From: Anaerolineae bacterium CG2_30_64_16
GTDB lineage: Bacteria; Chloroflexota; Anaerolineae; CG2-30-64-16
Assembly (NCBI GenBank): GCA_001871755.1
Contig: MNXL01000393.1
Span: 1-33,349 of the forward strand
Direction of reading: 5' to 3'
DNA: 33,349 nucleotides
Shown here: positions 9,402-18,933 of the stretch, piece after piece
Numbering within the stretch: the first letter of the stretch is position 1
How the letters are laid out: every line of letters starts with the position of its first letter
Program-made: the position numbers and the translations under genes
The notes under the pieces: generated by a model
The model's input: only the letters and a program-made list of their open reading frames with translations
Database searches by the model: none
Told to the model about the DNA's origin: nothing

Positions 9402-11053
9402 TGATGACAAAATATGCTGGCCCACGGCTGCTGGTAATCGGGTTGGATGGGGCAACCATGCGCTTATTGGTACCCTGGATGAAAGCAGGAAAACTTCCCG
9501 CTTTAGCGCGTCTGGCGTCCACAGGAGCGAGTGGCCCGTTACGTTCCACTATTCGCCCTGAGAGTTCGGTTGCCTGGAGTAGTTTTGCGACGGGTGTCAA
9601 TGCTGGTCAACACGGCATCTTTGGTTTTGCAGGATTTGTACAAGGCACTTATCGCACGCGTCTAATGACGGCTTCTGACCTTCGGGCAACAACATTCTGG
9701 GAACATGCAGCTGCTCAGGGTATACGTGTTGGTGTTTTCAATGTTCCCTTGGTGAGCTACCCCCCAAGACCTTTGCCAGAAGGCAGCTTCAGCGTGGGGG
9801 GGCTGATTACGCCCAATTTGGACAGCAACTTCACTTGGCCGTCAGATCTAAAAGCCAATGTATTGGCCAATGTATCAAACTACCGGTTGGATGTAGATGA
9901 GGCCGGGTTGCGAGACGAAGAGATGATCTCCGAGTTGGCCGAGTTGACACAACAACATCTAGCAGCCGCCCGCTACCTGATACGGAGCCGCTTACCGGAA
10001 CTGTTCGTAGTTGTTTTCATGGCAACTGACCGTATCCAGCATCATTTGTGGCGGCACTTAGATTCGAAGCACCCCCGCTACGACCCAATCCGCTCGCTGC
10101 AGTTAGCCTCGCGCATTCTGGAACTATACTGCCAATTGGATACTGCCGTAGGTGAGTTGATGGCATTGGCTGCCCCGGACGCTCTCACCGTCGTGCTCTC
10201 TGATCATGGCTTCAATGGTTGCTATCGGGCGTTGTCGGTAAATGCCTGGTTGGCGAGTAAAGGTTGGTTAGTGCCAAAGGTAGGAGCCGGGACACGCGGA
10301 AGTGTGGCTCATGGGTTGCGTTGGCTGCGGCAAGTGCCGAATGTACGCCGTTTGAAACAGGTACTGCCGGGCCTGCGCAAGGTGTCCATGGTAGACGCCT
10401 GGCGGCCCGATCCGACGGCCTGGATCGATTGGGGGCAAACCCAAGCCTTCTTTAGCGATGTCGGTGGCATCCGTATCAACTTGCGCGGGCGTGAGCCGCA
10501 GGGCATTGTAGCACCAAAGCAGTATGACGGGTTGCGTGAGCAACTGGTCAATGATCTGTTGACGCTGAGAGACCCGCAAACTGGCGCTGCTCCTATCACA
10601 GCCGTCTATCAACGAGAAGAGCTTTATAGCGGTCCTTATGTTCCAATGGCTCCTGATTTGATTGTCGAGCCACGGAGAGATGCCAACGATCCGCGTAATA
10701 ACTATATGCTGGCTTATGGCGCGTCGCCGACAGGAGCACTATTCTCTGAACCGGCTGGCTTGAACGGCAATCATGATCTGGACGGCATCTTGCTCGCTGC
10801 TGGCCCAGGAGTTGAGCCCGGCCCAATCACGGAAGCCCATCTATGGGACTTGGCCCCGACTTTGTGCCAGGCTCTTGGCATACCGCTTCCCCCCGCCCTG
10901 GACGGGCGGGTGATCCCGCAATTGGTTACAAAGAAGGCCGTGAATTATGGCCCCACGATGATTAAAACCAGCGAAGCCAAGGCAGATGGTCTCAGCACCA
11001 AGGATGAAGCCACTGTTGCTGACCGCCTTCGGGCCCTGGGTTACTTGAGTTAA
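9401..11053 (+). CDS. AlkP-superfamily phosphohydrolase/phosphodiesterase (type I phosphodiesterase/COG3379-like), copy 2
   Basis: LVIGLDGATM, RPESSVAWSSFATGVNAGQHGIFGF, ATDRIQHHLW, LSDHGFNG, NGNHDLDGILLAAGP; GTG at 9401 or ATG at 9404 immediately after copy 1. Confidence 0.88.
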   Translation: MMTKYAGPRLLVIGLDGATMRLLVPWMKAGKLPALARLASTGASGPLRSTIRPESSVAWSSFATGVNAGQHGIFGFAGFVQGTYRTRLMTASDLRATTFWEHAAAQGIRVGVFNVPLVSYPPRPLPEGSFSVGGLITPNLDSNFTWPSDLKANVLANVSNYRLDVDEAGLRDEEMISELAELTQQHLAAARYLIRSRLPELFVVVFMATDRIQHHLWRHLDSKHPRYDPIRSLQLASRILELYCQLDTAVGELMALAAPDALTVVLSDHGFNGCYRALSVNAWLASKGWLVPKVGAGTRGSVAHGLRWLRQVPNVRRLKQVLPGLRKVSMVDAWRPDPTAWIDWGQTQAFFSDVGGIRINLRGREPQGIVAPKQYDGLREQLVNDLLTLRDPQTGAAPITAVYQREELYSGPYVPMAPDLIVEPRRDANDPRNNYMLAYGASPTGALFSEPAGLNGNHDLDGILLAAGPGVEPGPITEAHLWDLAPTLCQALGIPLPPALDGRVIPQLVTKKAVNYGPTMIKTSEAKADGLSTKDEATVADRLRALGYLS

Positions 11054-11058
11054 GGCCC

Positions 11059-12519
11059 ATGGGTATTTTGGCACGCGTAGTACGCAACTTCCTGGCCCTT
11101 ACCACATCGTTGGTCCTTGAACGGGCTATCAGCTTTGTCTTGTTTTTGTTCATCGCCCGCCAACTGGATGCTGACGTCCTGGGTGAATATGCGCTGGCTT
11201 TCTCGTTTCTAGCTATCTTTGAAACCCTCTCAGTGTTTGGCCAGAATTTACTGATCGTGCGAGAGGTGGCCCGAGACCGTTACAATGCTGGGCAGTACCT
11301 AATCCAGTCCAGCATTCTTGTGCTGATGTCCTCGGCGATTTGGGCTGTCACCATGCCTCAAATTGCGCGAGGATTGGGCTATCCCGCTCAGACCGTGTAT
11401 TACGTCGGACTGATGGCCTTGGTATTGGTCCCGGATTCGCTGGCGGTTGTGCCAGAATCAGTGATTCAGGGCTGGGAGAGAATGGAATTTATCACGGCCT
11501 TTCGGTTTCTAACTCACCTGGTTGGGACCACCCTTTCGGTTTTTTTGTTATTGAAGGGACAAGGCTTGGCCGCTGTACTGTATGTACTGGTTGGGCAGCG
11601 AGCAATTCTGGCGGCACTTTACTCGTGGTTGGTATGGCATCGGATACATCCGTCTCTCCGCTTTGACAGAGTTTTTTTCTGCTCTTTGGTCAGCTTATCT
11701 TTGCCGTTTTTAGGGATGAATGCCCTTTCTGCCGTTTATAAAAACGTGGATGTATGGATCTTGCGAGGCATGACAAATGCTGCTGAGGTAGGCTACTACT
11801 CAGCTGCCGATCGACCGATTCAGATGGTAGGTTTGCTGATGCCAATTCTGATGGTGGCTATCTACCCGAGCCTGGCCGAAACATATCGGATTGCTCCTGA
11901 CCGGTTTGAGCGCATGTTGCGAGCCGGTTTGTATGGTTTGGCTGTGACTGTCCCGTTCATTGCGATGCTATTTACCGTGGCCGCGCCAAGCTTCGTAGCA
12001 TTCGCCTACGGTGAAGGCTATGCGGCGACAACGTTGCCTCTACAAATCCTGGCCTGGTCGCTTGTGCCCACCTCCATCGCCGCACTGCTTTTCCGAGCAT
12101 TACTGGCCAGCAACAACGAGCGTGTCTCACTGCGGGTGGCGTTCGTCAATATGGCCGTTAACGTCAGCCTTAACCTGACCCTGATCCCGCGCTGGGGGGC
12201 AGTGGGGGCCAGCGCTGTGGCGCTGTTGACTTCCCTGGTGGGGCTGGCGCAGAATTACTGGTTTGTGGAGCGGCATTTAGTCCGACTGAAAGCCGGGCGC
12301 TTGTTTGTCCGTCCGGCGTTGGGAATGATGTTGGCGGGAGGACTATTTTTGCTTCTTCCTGGGAGCTGGCCCCTATATGTGCGTGGGAGTGTAGCTACGC
12401 TGAGCTACTTAGCTTTTCTGGTAGCTAGCGGGGCTTTGTCTCGCAGAGAGGTAGCATTATTGCAAGCTGCCCTGCGTGATTTGCGGCATGGTGCGATGCC
12501 CTTGCCGGATCGGTCTTGA
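11059..12519 (+). CDS. Oligosaccharide flippase (Wzx/MOP superfamily), copy 1
   Basis: 12-14 TM pattern; IARQLDADVLGEYALAFSFLAIFETLSVFGQNLLIVREVARD and YYSAADRPIQ are typical of polysaccharide flippases. Confidence 0.88.
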   Translation: MGILARVVRNFLALTTSLVLERAISFVLFLFIARQLDADVLGEYALAFSFLAIFETLSVFGQNLLIVREVARDRYNAGQYLIQSSILVLMSSAIWAVTMPQIARGLGYPAQTVYYVGLMALVLVPDSLAVVPESVIQGWERMEFITAFRFLTHLVGTTLSVFLLLKGQGLAAVLYVLVGQRAILAALYSWLVWHRIHPSLRFDRVFFCSLVSLSLPFLGMNALSAVYKNVDVWILRGMTNAAEVGYYSAADRPIQMVGLLMPILMVAIYPSLAETYRIAPDRFERMLRAGLYGLAVTVPFIAMLFTVAAPSFVAFAYGEGYAATTLPLQILAWSLVPTSIAALLFRALLASNNERVSLRVAFVNMAVNVSLNLTLIPRWGAVGASAVALLTSLVGLAQNYWFVERHLVRLKAGRLFVRPALGMMLAGGLFLLLPGSWPLYVRGSVATLSYLAFLVASGALSRREVALLQAALRDLRHGAMPLPDRS

Positions 12520-12522
12520 GCC

Positions 12523-13746
12523 ATGCGTCTGGTAAATGTATGTCCCGTGTCACCCTGCCCGCCCGTTTCGGGTGGGCAGGTTCGGTCGTACCACTTGCTT
12601 GACCGGCTGCGCCGTCGGCACGAGTTGAGTTTGCTCTGCTTCTACCGCTCAGCCGAAGAGCAAGAATCGCTGCGCTGGCTGGCAACGCAAGGCTGGGATG
12701 TGCGGGCGGTGCCGTTTGCTCGTTTGCATCCGGCCTGGCCAGCCACTTGGGGGGTGTTGGGACGGCATCTACGGGCTCTCCTGGGGCGTGAGCCGGCTGG
12801 GGTGACCCACTGGAATCAACCGGCCATGCGGGTTGCCGTGGCTGAAGTTGCAGCCAGGGCCGATGTGGTCCATACAGAGTGTAGCTACCTGGCACCATAT
12901 TTGTTGAATCTGACAGGCAGTGCAACCAGGATCACCACCGCACTGGACCTTTACTCGGTAACACTGCGACGGCAATTGAATGTTGCCACTGACTGGCGTT
13001 TGCGCTGGCGTCTGCGACGTGAGTTACCACGGTTTACTCGCTATGAAGCCTGGATCGCCGGGCAAGTTGACAATGTGTTAGTAATGTCAGAAGTAGATGC
13101 GGCGTTGCTGCGTCGTATGAATCCGGCCGGCCACGTGGTTGTGGTCCCTAACGGCGTGGACACACAAGTACTGCGGTTTGAACACGTAACCAGGATAGGC
13201 CGACACGTGCTATTTGTAGGATCGCCGGGACACGCGCCCAACCTGGATGCGGCCAACTGGGTGTTAACGGGGATTTGGCCTCAACTGCGCCGGCGTTGCC
13301 CGGAAGCAACATTGACGTTGGTCAATATGGATGTTCCTTTGGTGCGCACGTTGGCTGATGGGCAGCCAGGGGTCGACGTGACCGGCCAAGTGCCGGACGT
13401 TGTGCCTTACTATCGGCGGGCTGATCTTTGCTTGGTACCGCTGCGGGCCGGTTCTGGCACGCGGCTGAAGATTTTGGAGGCGATGGCGCTCGGCGTACCG
13501 GTGTTGAGTACAACTGTTGGTGTGGAAGGGTTGAGCGTTGAGCCAGGGCATCATATTGCGTTGGCCGACACTACAAAAGCGTTTACCGATGAAACCATAG
13601 CTCTTTTGAAGAACGGTGCACGGCGACACGCACTTGCAGTAGCTGCCCGTGCCCTCGTTGAAGAAGTCTATGAGTGGGATCATATAGCGGATAAACTAGA
13701 GGCTGTGTTCTATGAAGCGGTGACTCGCCACGCCGCGCTTTACTAA
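12523..13746 (+). CDS. Glycosyltransferase family 4
   Basis: CPVSPCPPVSGGQVRSYHLLDRL N-terminus; VPNGVDTQVL; LVPLRAGSGTRLKILEAMALGVPVLSTTVGVEGL. Confidence 0.9.
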   Translation: MRLVNVCPVSPCPPVSGGQVRSYHLLDRLRRRHELSLLCFYRSAEEQESLRWLATQGWDVRAVPFARLHPAWPATWGVLGRHLRALLGREPAGVTHWNQPAMRVAVAEVAARADVVHTECSYLAPYLLNLTGSATRITTALDLYSVTLRRQLNVATDWRLRWRLRRELPRFTRYEAWIAGQVDNVLVMSEVDAALLRRMNPAGHVVVVPNGVDTQVLRFEHVTRIGRHVLFVGSPGHAPNLDAANWVLTGIWPQLRRRCPEATLTLVNMDVPLVRTLADGQPGVDVTGQVPDVVPYYRRADLCLVPLRAGSGTRLKILEAMALGVPVLSTTVGVEGLSVEPGHHIALADTTKAFTDETIALLKNGARRHALAVAARALVEEVYEWDHIADKLEAVFYEAVTRHAALY

Positions 13747-13761
13747 TTCGGGAGATCGAGT

Positions 13762-14772
13762 TTGGAGCACACCATCGCAGACGCTTCCCGGCCAACAGTG
13801 TCTGTGGTTATCGTCAATTGGAACACCCGCCAGTTCCTGGGACCATGCCTGGATTCTATCCTGGCAGCCCAGGATAAAGTGTCGCTGGAAATTCGGGTGG
13901 TTGACAACGCGTCACAGGATGGCAGTGTGGCCATGCTGCGAGACCGCTATCCACAGATCAAAGTAATTGCCAATGACGAGAATCGTGGTTTTGCCGCAGC
14001 CAATAACCAGGCCCTGGCTCAAGCGCGCGGTAAGTATACACTCTTGCTAAACCCTGATACCGAGGTTCCTGGCGGTACATTGGAACACATGGTGCGCTTT
14101 CTGGACGACCATCCACAGGTGGGAATCGTTGGGCCGCGTTTGCAGGTATTGAGCGGCAAAATCCAGGGGGGGGCAGCGGGCTACGAGCCGTCGCTCTGGA
14201 CGGTGTTCAACTATAGCTTCTTCCTGTACAAGCTGGCCCCGCGCCTGTTCCGAGGCATGTGGCTGGCGCAGCGGCAATACCTGGCCGGCGCGCCAATCCG
14301 CGTGGACTGGGTGTCGGGCGCGGCGCTGATGGTGCGACTGGCAGCGGCCCGAGAGGTGGGCCAGCTCGACGAGGCGTACTTCATGTACGCCGAAGACGTG
14401 GATTTCTGCCGCCGGCTGCGCGAACGGGGCTGGACCATCTATTGCCTGCCCGACGTGCAGATCATCCACCACATTGGCCGCAGCACGCGGCAGCGCGGGC
14501 CGGGCTTCTTCGCCATCAACGTCCACAGCCTCGACCACTACTACCGTTCGCACTACGCGCCTGGCGTCGTGCGCCTGCTGCACCTGTTTGGCGCGGGCGG
14601 CTTCCTGTTGCGTATCTTGGGATACGAGGCGCTCTATCTGCTCCGCCGCAAGGCCGTCTATGCGGAATTGCGGGACCAATGGCGGTCATGCCTGGCGACC
14701 AGCCTGCGGCGCTTGCTCGGCTTGACGCAGTTGGGAGTGGACAAGACGTTATCGGATGAGGCGCCACGATGA
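13762..14772 (+). CDS. Glycosyltransferase family 2 (rhamnosyltransferase-like)
   Basis: TTG start after ggag; VSVVIVNWNTRQFLGPCLDSI, NRGFAAANNQAL, LLLNPDTEV, AEDVDFCRRLRERGW. Confidence 0.92.
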   Translation: MEHTIADASRPTVSVVIVNWNTRQFLGPCLDSILAAQDKVSLEIRVVDNASQDGSVAMLRDRYPQIKVIANDENRGFAAANNQALAQARGKYTLLLNPDTEVPGGTLEHMVRFLDDHPQVGIVGPRLQVLSGKIQGGAAGYEPSLWTVFNYSFFLYKLAPRLFRGMWLAQRQYLAGAPIRVDWVSGAALMVRLAAAREVGQLDEAYFMYAEDVDFCRRLRERGWTIYCLPDVQIIHHIGRSTRQRGPGFFAINVHSLDHYYRSHYAPGVVRLLHLFGAGGFLLRILGYEALYLLRRKAVYAELRDQWRSCLATSLRRLLGLTQLGVDKTLSDEAPR

Positions 14773-16214
14773 GTACTGCGCAGCGCGTGGCGCGCAACAC
14801 CGCGTCACTGGCAGCCGTCCAGGGCTTCCGCATCGTGGCCGCGCTGGCGATCACCCTATACATCGCCCGCTTCGGCGCGGCCTGGCTGGGCAAGTACGCG
14901 CTGCTGCTGGCCTACCTGAACATCTTTCAGATTCTGGCCGATTTTGGACTGCCGCGCCTGGTCACGCGGGAGGTGGCCCGGGCGCCGGCCGCGGGCAACC
15001 GCTATTTTTGGAATGCGCTGGCGGCCCAGTTGACCCTGTCCGCCGCCTCCATGTTGTTGATGCTGGCCGCAGTCGCGCTGATCGGCTATCCGGCCGATAC
15101 GACCAGGATGTTACAGGTGGCCACCCTGGCCATCCCGCCCTACGCGCTGGCCTCAGTGGCCGGTGCGCTGCTCCAGGCCCACGAACGCATGGCCGCGTTG
15201 GCGCTGGCGGAGGGGGTAAGCACCCTTTGGCAGTTGGTGGGGAGCATCTGGCTGCTCTCGGCCGGGTACGGCGTGGTCGCGCTGGCGTGGGTGCGCGTGG
15301 TGGGCGTACTGCTCAGCGGGCTGGTCAATCTGATCAGTATGCGCCGCGTGACACATCCCGGCCGGCCGGCCGTCTCGCCCCATTTCGCGCTGGCGCTGGC
15401 GCACGGCTCGTTGGACCTGTTCATCCTGGCCGCCTTCGGCGCGATCCTGTTCCGGCTGGATGTCCTGGTGCTGACCGAGGTCGCTGGCGAGGCAGCCACA
15501 GGGGTCTACAACGCCGCCTACCAGTTGGCGAAGGTGGTGGCATTGCTGTCGTTGGCCTACGCCGACGCGATCTTCCCGACGCTGTCCCGTCTCTATGCTG
15601 CCGGGGAAACTGCGGAGCAAACCGGCAACGGACAGGCAGATTGGGTGTTGCGCAAGTCGTTCGCCTGGAGCGCCGCGGTGCTTTTGCCGCTGGCGGTGGG
15701 CGCGACCATCCTGCCGGCGCCGGTGATCGGGCTTTTGTATCCGCAGGCAGAATTCGCCGCAGCCGTGACGGTGTTGCCCTGGCTGGGCTGGATGTTGCTG
15801 CCGTACTTCGCTTATGTGATACTCAACCGGGCGTTGGTGGCCGCCAACTTACAACGCGTGGCGCGCGACACCACCGTGATCATGGTCCTGGTGGGGGTCG
15901 GGCTGCAATATGGGCTGGCCCGCTGGCAAGGTGTGACCGGCACGGCCATCGCCACGACTCTGACCTTCCTGTTGGGTGCGGCCCTCAACGCGTTTTTCGT
16001 GCGGCGAGCGTTGGGCACGTTGCACCTGGGGCGGGCTTTCGGGCGAGCGTTGCCCGCGGCGCTGGGACTGAGCGCCGTGCTGGCCCTGCTGCGCGCCTGG
16101 CCGCTGTGGGTCAGCCTGCCGGCCGGCGCGCTAAGTTACGCGGGGCTGGCATTTATGACGCGCGCCTTCACCCGCGAGGATCTGGCGCTGGTGCGAAAGA
16201 TGATCGGCAGGTAG
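14769..16214 (+). CDS. Oligosaccharide flippase (Wzx/MOP superfamily), copy 2
   Basis: ARFGAAWLGKYALLLAYLNIFQILADFGLPRLVTREVAR, VYNAAYQLAKVVALLS; multi-TM; ATGA overlap with the GT2 gene. Confidence 0.88.
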   Translation: MSTAQRVARNTASLAAVQGFRIVAALAITLYIARFGAAWLGKYALLLAYLNIFQILADFGLPRLVTREVARAPAAGNRYFWNALAAQLTLSAASMLLMLAAVALIGYPADTTRMLQVATLAIPPYALASVAGALLQAHERMAALALAEGVSTLWQLVGSIWLLSAGYGVVALAWVRVVGVLLSGLVNLISMRRVTHPGRPAVSPHFALALAHGSLDLFILAAFGAILFRLDVLVLTEVAGEAATGVYNAAYQLAKVVALLSLAYADAIFPTLSRLYAAGETAEQTGNGQADWVLRKSFAWSAAVLLPLAVGATILPAPVIGLLYPQAEFAAAVTVLPWLGWMLLPYFAYVILNRALVAANLQRVARDTTVIMVLVGVGLQYGLARWQGVTGTAIATTLTFLLGAALNAFFVRRALGTLHLGRAFGRALPAALGLSAVLALLRAWPLWVSLPAGALSYAGLAFMTRAFTREDLALVRKMIGR

Positions 16215-16237
16215 GGGCAGCTGAAAATGCCCCCCTG

Positions 16238-16255
16238 CCCCCCAATCCTGGGGGG
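16238..16255. repeat. Intergenic perfect hairpin (CCCCCCA-ATCC-TGGGGGG)
   Basis: 7-bp perfect stem 16238-16244/16249-16255 inside a C-rich tract between flippase stop and methyltransferase start. Confidence 0.75.
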
Positions 16256-16271
16256 AGATGCTATCAGATCT

Positions 16272-17117
16272 ATGATCAAACCAGAATCGATCGACAGCTT
16301 GCAAGCTTTCTACGACGCGGATGCGGCCGGCTACTTCACCCACCGCTGGGACCGCAACATCGTCACCCGCGCGGACTTCGCGGCGACCCGCGACATCTTG
16401 CTGGAAACACTCCGTCCCCAACCCGAACAGCGGTTGCTGGAAATCGGCTGCGGGCCAGGCAGTTGGACCGGGCTGACCAGCGCGCGCTGTGTCGCGGTGA
16501 CGGCGTTGGACCTCAGCGCGGAGATGCTGGCGGAAGCCCGCCGGCGGGTGACCGCGGCCAACGTGACGTTTGTCCGGGCTGATTTCGCGACCTGGGAACC
16601 GGCCGCGGACACGCGCTTCGACGGCGCCTACAGTGTACGGGTCTTCGAGCACCTGCCGGACAAGACCGCCGCGTTGCGCCGCCTGCGTTCACTGCTGCTG
16701 CCCGGCGGCCGGGTGGTCATCATCACCAAGACCGCGCCCTCCATTTGGAACGGCCGGGTGCGAATGATGCAGGCCTTGCGCCGCCTGATGGGCCGGCCCG
16801 ATCCGGGCCGCGCCGGAGGCAAAATCGAGAATTTCTGGATGCAACGGGCCACGCCGTGGCAGTTGGCGAAAATGCTGCGCCAGTCAGGCTTCGTGAACGT
16901 CGGCGTTGCGCCGGTCATCTTCCGGCCGCCAGTCTTCCGCGGCGGTGAGAGCGAGTACCCGCTGATCGGCGAACGGCTGGCCGCGCCTTTGTTGCGCTGG
17001 CATGGCCGGCTGGCAGTGGCTACGCTGCGCTGGCCGGCCTGGTTGCGGCTGGTCGCCACGCTGGGGTCCGAATCCTATGTGGCCTGGGGAATGGTCCCCG
17101 GAGGAGGGCCGCAGTGA
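16272..17117 (+). CDS. Class I SAM-dependent methyltransferase
   Basis: LLEIGCGPGSWTGL motif I, ALDLSAEMLAEARRR, VRADF, FEHLPDKTAALRRLRSLLLPGGRVVI. ATG at 16272 (MIKPESIDSLQAFYDADAAGYF) preferred over the track start inside the C-rich repeat. Confidence 0.9.
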   Translation: MIKPESIDSLQAFYDADAAGYFTHRWDRNIVTRADFAATRDILLETLRPQPEQRLLEIGCGPGSWTGLTSARCVAVTALDLSAEMLAEARRRVTAANVTFVRADFATWEPAADTRFDGAYSVRVFEHLPDKTAALRRLRSLLLPGGRVVIITKTAPSIWNGRVRMMQALRRLMGRPDPGRAGGKIENFWMQRATPWQLAKMLRQSGFVNVGVAPVIFRPPVFRGGESEYPLIGERLAAPLLRWHGRLAVATLRWPAWLRLVATLGSESYVAWGMVPGGGPQ

Positions 17118-18205
17118 GCCGGGTGGCGTTCGTCGGCTACTCCTACGGCGTGGACCCGCGGCTGATCGGCGGGCATCAGAGCATCCTGCGCCGGCTGGCG
17201 CGCTATCTGACCGGCCGCGGCCACGCCGTCGATTTCCTGGTGTTCGGCGAACCCGCGGCCCCGCCGCAGCGGCTGGCCGCGGACACCACGCTGTACACGT
17301 TCCCGACCTTCGCCACAGCCGCTCAGCGACTTCAGCACGAACGGTATGCCTATGTGCAACTCTCCTACCTGCCGCTCGCCACTTATCCGGCCGCGATGCG
17401 CTACCTGGCCAGCCAGCGCAACCGGTCGGATCGGCCGCGCCTCGGCTACCTGTACGTCGTCTGGCCGGACAAAGTCGTGATGCGTCTGGCGCGCATCCTG
17501 CTGTTCAAGTTGTTCTACGATCGGGTCATCGCGGTCTCGCCCCGGCTGCAACGCCAACTGAACCGCTACCGGGTGTCTTCTTTCACGCTCCTGCCACCGG
17601 TGCCGGACGACTTCTTCGAGCCGGTCGCGCGGGGCGATAGGCCACCGCGGGTGGCCTACATGGGCCGGGTGGACGACGACAAGGGCGTACAACATATCCT
17701 GGCCCTGCTGCGCGGCTTGAAAGCCGCTCACCCCGACCTGGCAGCCGAGATCTCCGGGTACTATTATCCGCACTCGGCCGCGTCGCTGGCCCTGCACCGG
17801 GAACTCCAGGCCCAGGACGTGATTCACTACTCGGGAGGGTCGTACCACGACTATGACCCGGCCATGGAGCAACGCGTGCTGAACCAGTTGCGCCACACGG
17901 ATCTCCTGCTCCTGCCCTACGAGCGGCTGTCCGGCATCACCGTGGATGTGCCACTCCTATTACTGGAGGCGATGGCCACTGGCTGCACGGTGCTCACCAC
18001 CCAGGTGGCCGATTTGCCCGAGATCGTGGCCCAACCTGCGCTCACGGTGCCGCACCCGGCGGCGATGCAGGCCGCGGCCGAGGCTTTGATCGCGCAACGC
18101 GGCTGGGGAGCGACAGGGGAGAGGTTGCAGGCGCGGGCTCAGGAGCTGGGCGTGGCGCTCTCCGTGGCCGGGCCGCGCTATGAACGTGAGGTGGGGTTGG
18201 CATGA
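17114..18205 (+). CDS. Glycosyltransferase family 4
   Basis: GTG start overlapping upstream stop; GGHQSILRRLARYLTGRGHAVDFL, VAYMGRVDDDKGVQHILALL, LLLLEAMATGCTVLTTQV. Confidence 0.88.
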   Translation: MSRVAFVGYSYGVDPRLIGGHQSILRRLARYLTGRGHAVDFLVFGEPAAPPQRLAADTTLYTFPTFATAAQRLQHERYAYVQLSYLPLATYPAAMRYLASQRNRSDRPRLGYLYVVWPDKVVMRLARILLFKLFYDRVIAVSPRLQRQLNRYRVSSFTLLPPVPDDFFEPVARGDRPPRVAYMGRVDDDKGVQHILALLRGLKAAHPDLAAEISGYYYPHSAASLALHRELQAQDVIHYSGGSYHDYDPAMEQRVLNQLRHTDLLLLPYERLSGITVDVPLLLLEAMATGCTVLTTQVADLPEIVAQPALTVPHPAAMQAAAEALIAQRGWGATGERLQARAQELGVALSVAGPRYEREVGLA

Positions 18206-18933
18206 GCGCGTTACACGAGAGCATCGAGCGATTGATCCAAAAACTAAAACACGACCCCGGCTACCGCGTGGACCCGGTCCTCTCGACCGGAGATTTGATC
18301 GAGTTGCTGTGGGCGCGCGGGGTGGCGCTGTGGCGCGGGTTGTGGTTACGCTGCCGGGTGGGCAGCGCCGATGGGCTGCTGTTCGTGGCGCGGGGCGTCC
18401 GGGTGCGTCACACCGGCCATCTGCACCTGGGTCGCAATGTCACCCTGGAGGAGCACGTCCAGATCGACGCGCTGAGCCGCGATGGCGTGCGGCTGGGCGA
18501 CAACGTCAATGTGGGCCGCTTCACCGTGATCGAGGCCACCGGCGTCATCACCAGGCTGGGGGTGGGTTTCAGCATCGGCGCCAACTCGAATCTGGGCGAC
18601 TTCTGTTTCGTGGGCGCGGCCGGCGGCGTGCGCATCGGGGAGAACGTGCTGATCGGGCAACGGGTCAGTTTTCACAGCGAGAACCATGTGGCGACGCGGG
18701 TGGACATCCCCATGAAGGCGCAGGGCGTCACCAATCAGGGGGTCGTCGTGGAGGACGATTGCTGGCTCGGTTCGGGCGCGATCTTGTTGGACGGGGTAAC
18801 GGTCGGCAGGGGGAGCATCGTGGCCGCCGGCAGCGTCGTGACCAGGGATGTGGCGCCGTATAGCGTGGTGGGTGGCGTACCGGCGCATTTGCTCCGCAAC
18901 CGCCTGCCCCAAAGTGAAGTGCAAGATGCCTGA
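18202..18933 (+). CDS. Left-handed beta-helix (hexapeptide) acyltransferase
   Basis: Hexapeptide repeats (IGANSNLGDFCFVGAAGGVRIGENVLIGQRVSFHSENH, VVEDDCWLGSGAILLDGVTVGRGSIVAAGSVVTRDVAPYSVVGGVPA). Confidence 0.92.
   Translation: MSALHESIERLIQKLKHDPGYRVDPVLSTGDLIELLWARGVALWRGLWLRCRVGSADGLLFVARGVRVRHTGHLHLGRNVTLEEHVQIDALSRDGVRLGDNVNVGRFTVIEATGVITRLGVGFSIGANSNLGDFCFVGAAGGVRIGENVLIGQRVSFHSENHVATRVDIPMKAQGVTNQGVVVEDDCWLGSGAILLDGVTVGRGSIVAAGSVVTRDVAPYSVVGGVPAHLLRNRLPQSEVQDA

Noticed and set aside
10891-10911. Hairpin cgccctggacgggcg near the 3' end of AlkP copy 2 as an insertion or terminator
   Set aside because: Encodes the expected family tail PPALDGRVIPQ, no T-run and no sign of insertion.
12555-12581. 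Hairpin cctgcccgcccgtttcgggtgggcagg as a regulatory element
   Set aside because: Lies in the conserved CPPVSGGQVRSYHLL N-terminal motif of a GT4, so the palindrome is likely coincidental coding sequence.
14756-16582. 608-aa + strand ORF overlapping flippase 2
   Set aside because: Alternate-frame GC-rich shadow (Arg/Gly-rich); the 14769-16214 frame gives a coherent multi-TM flippase.
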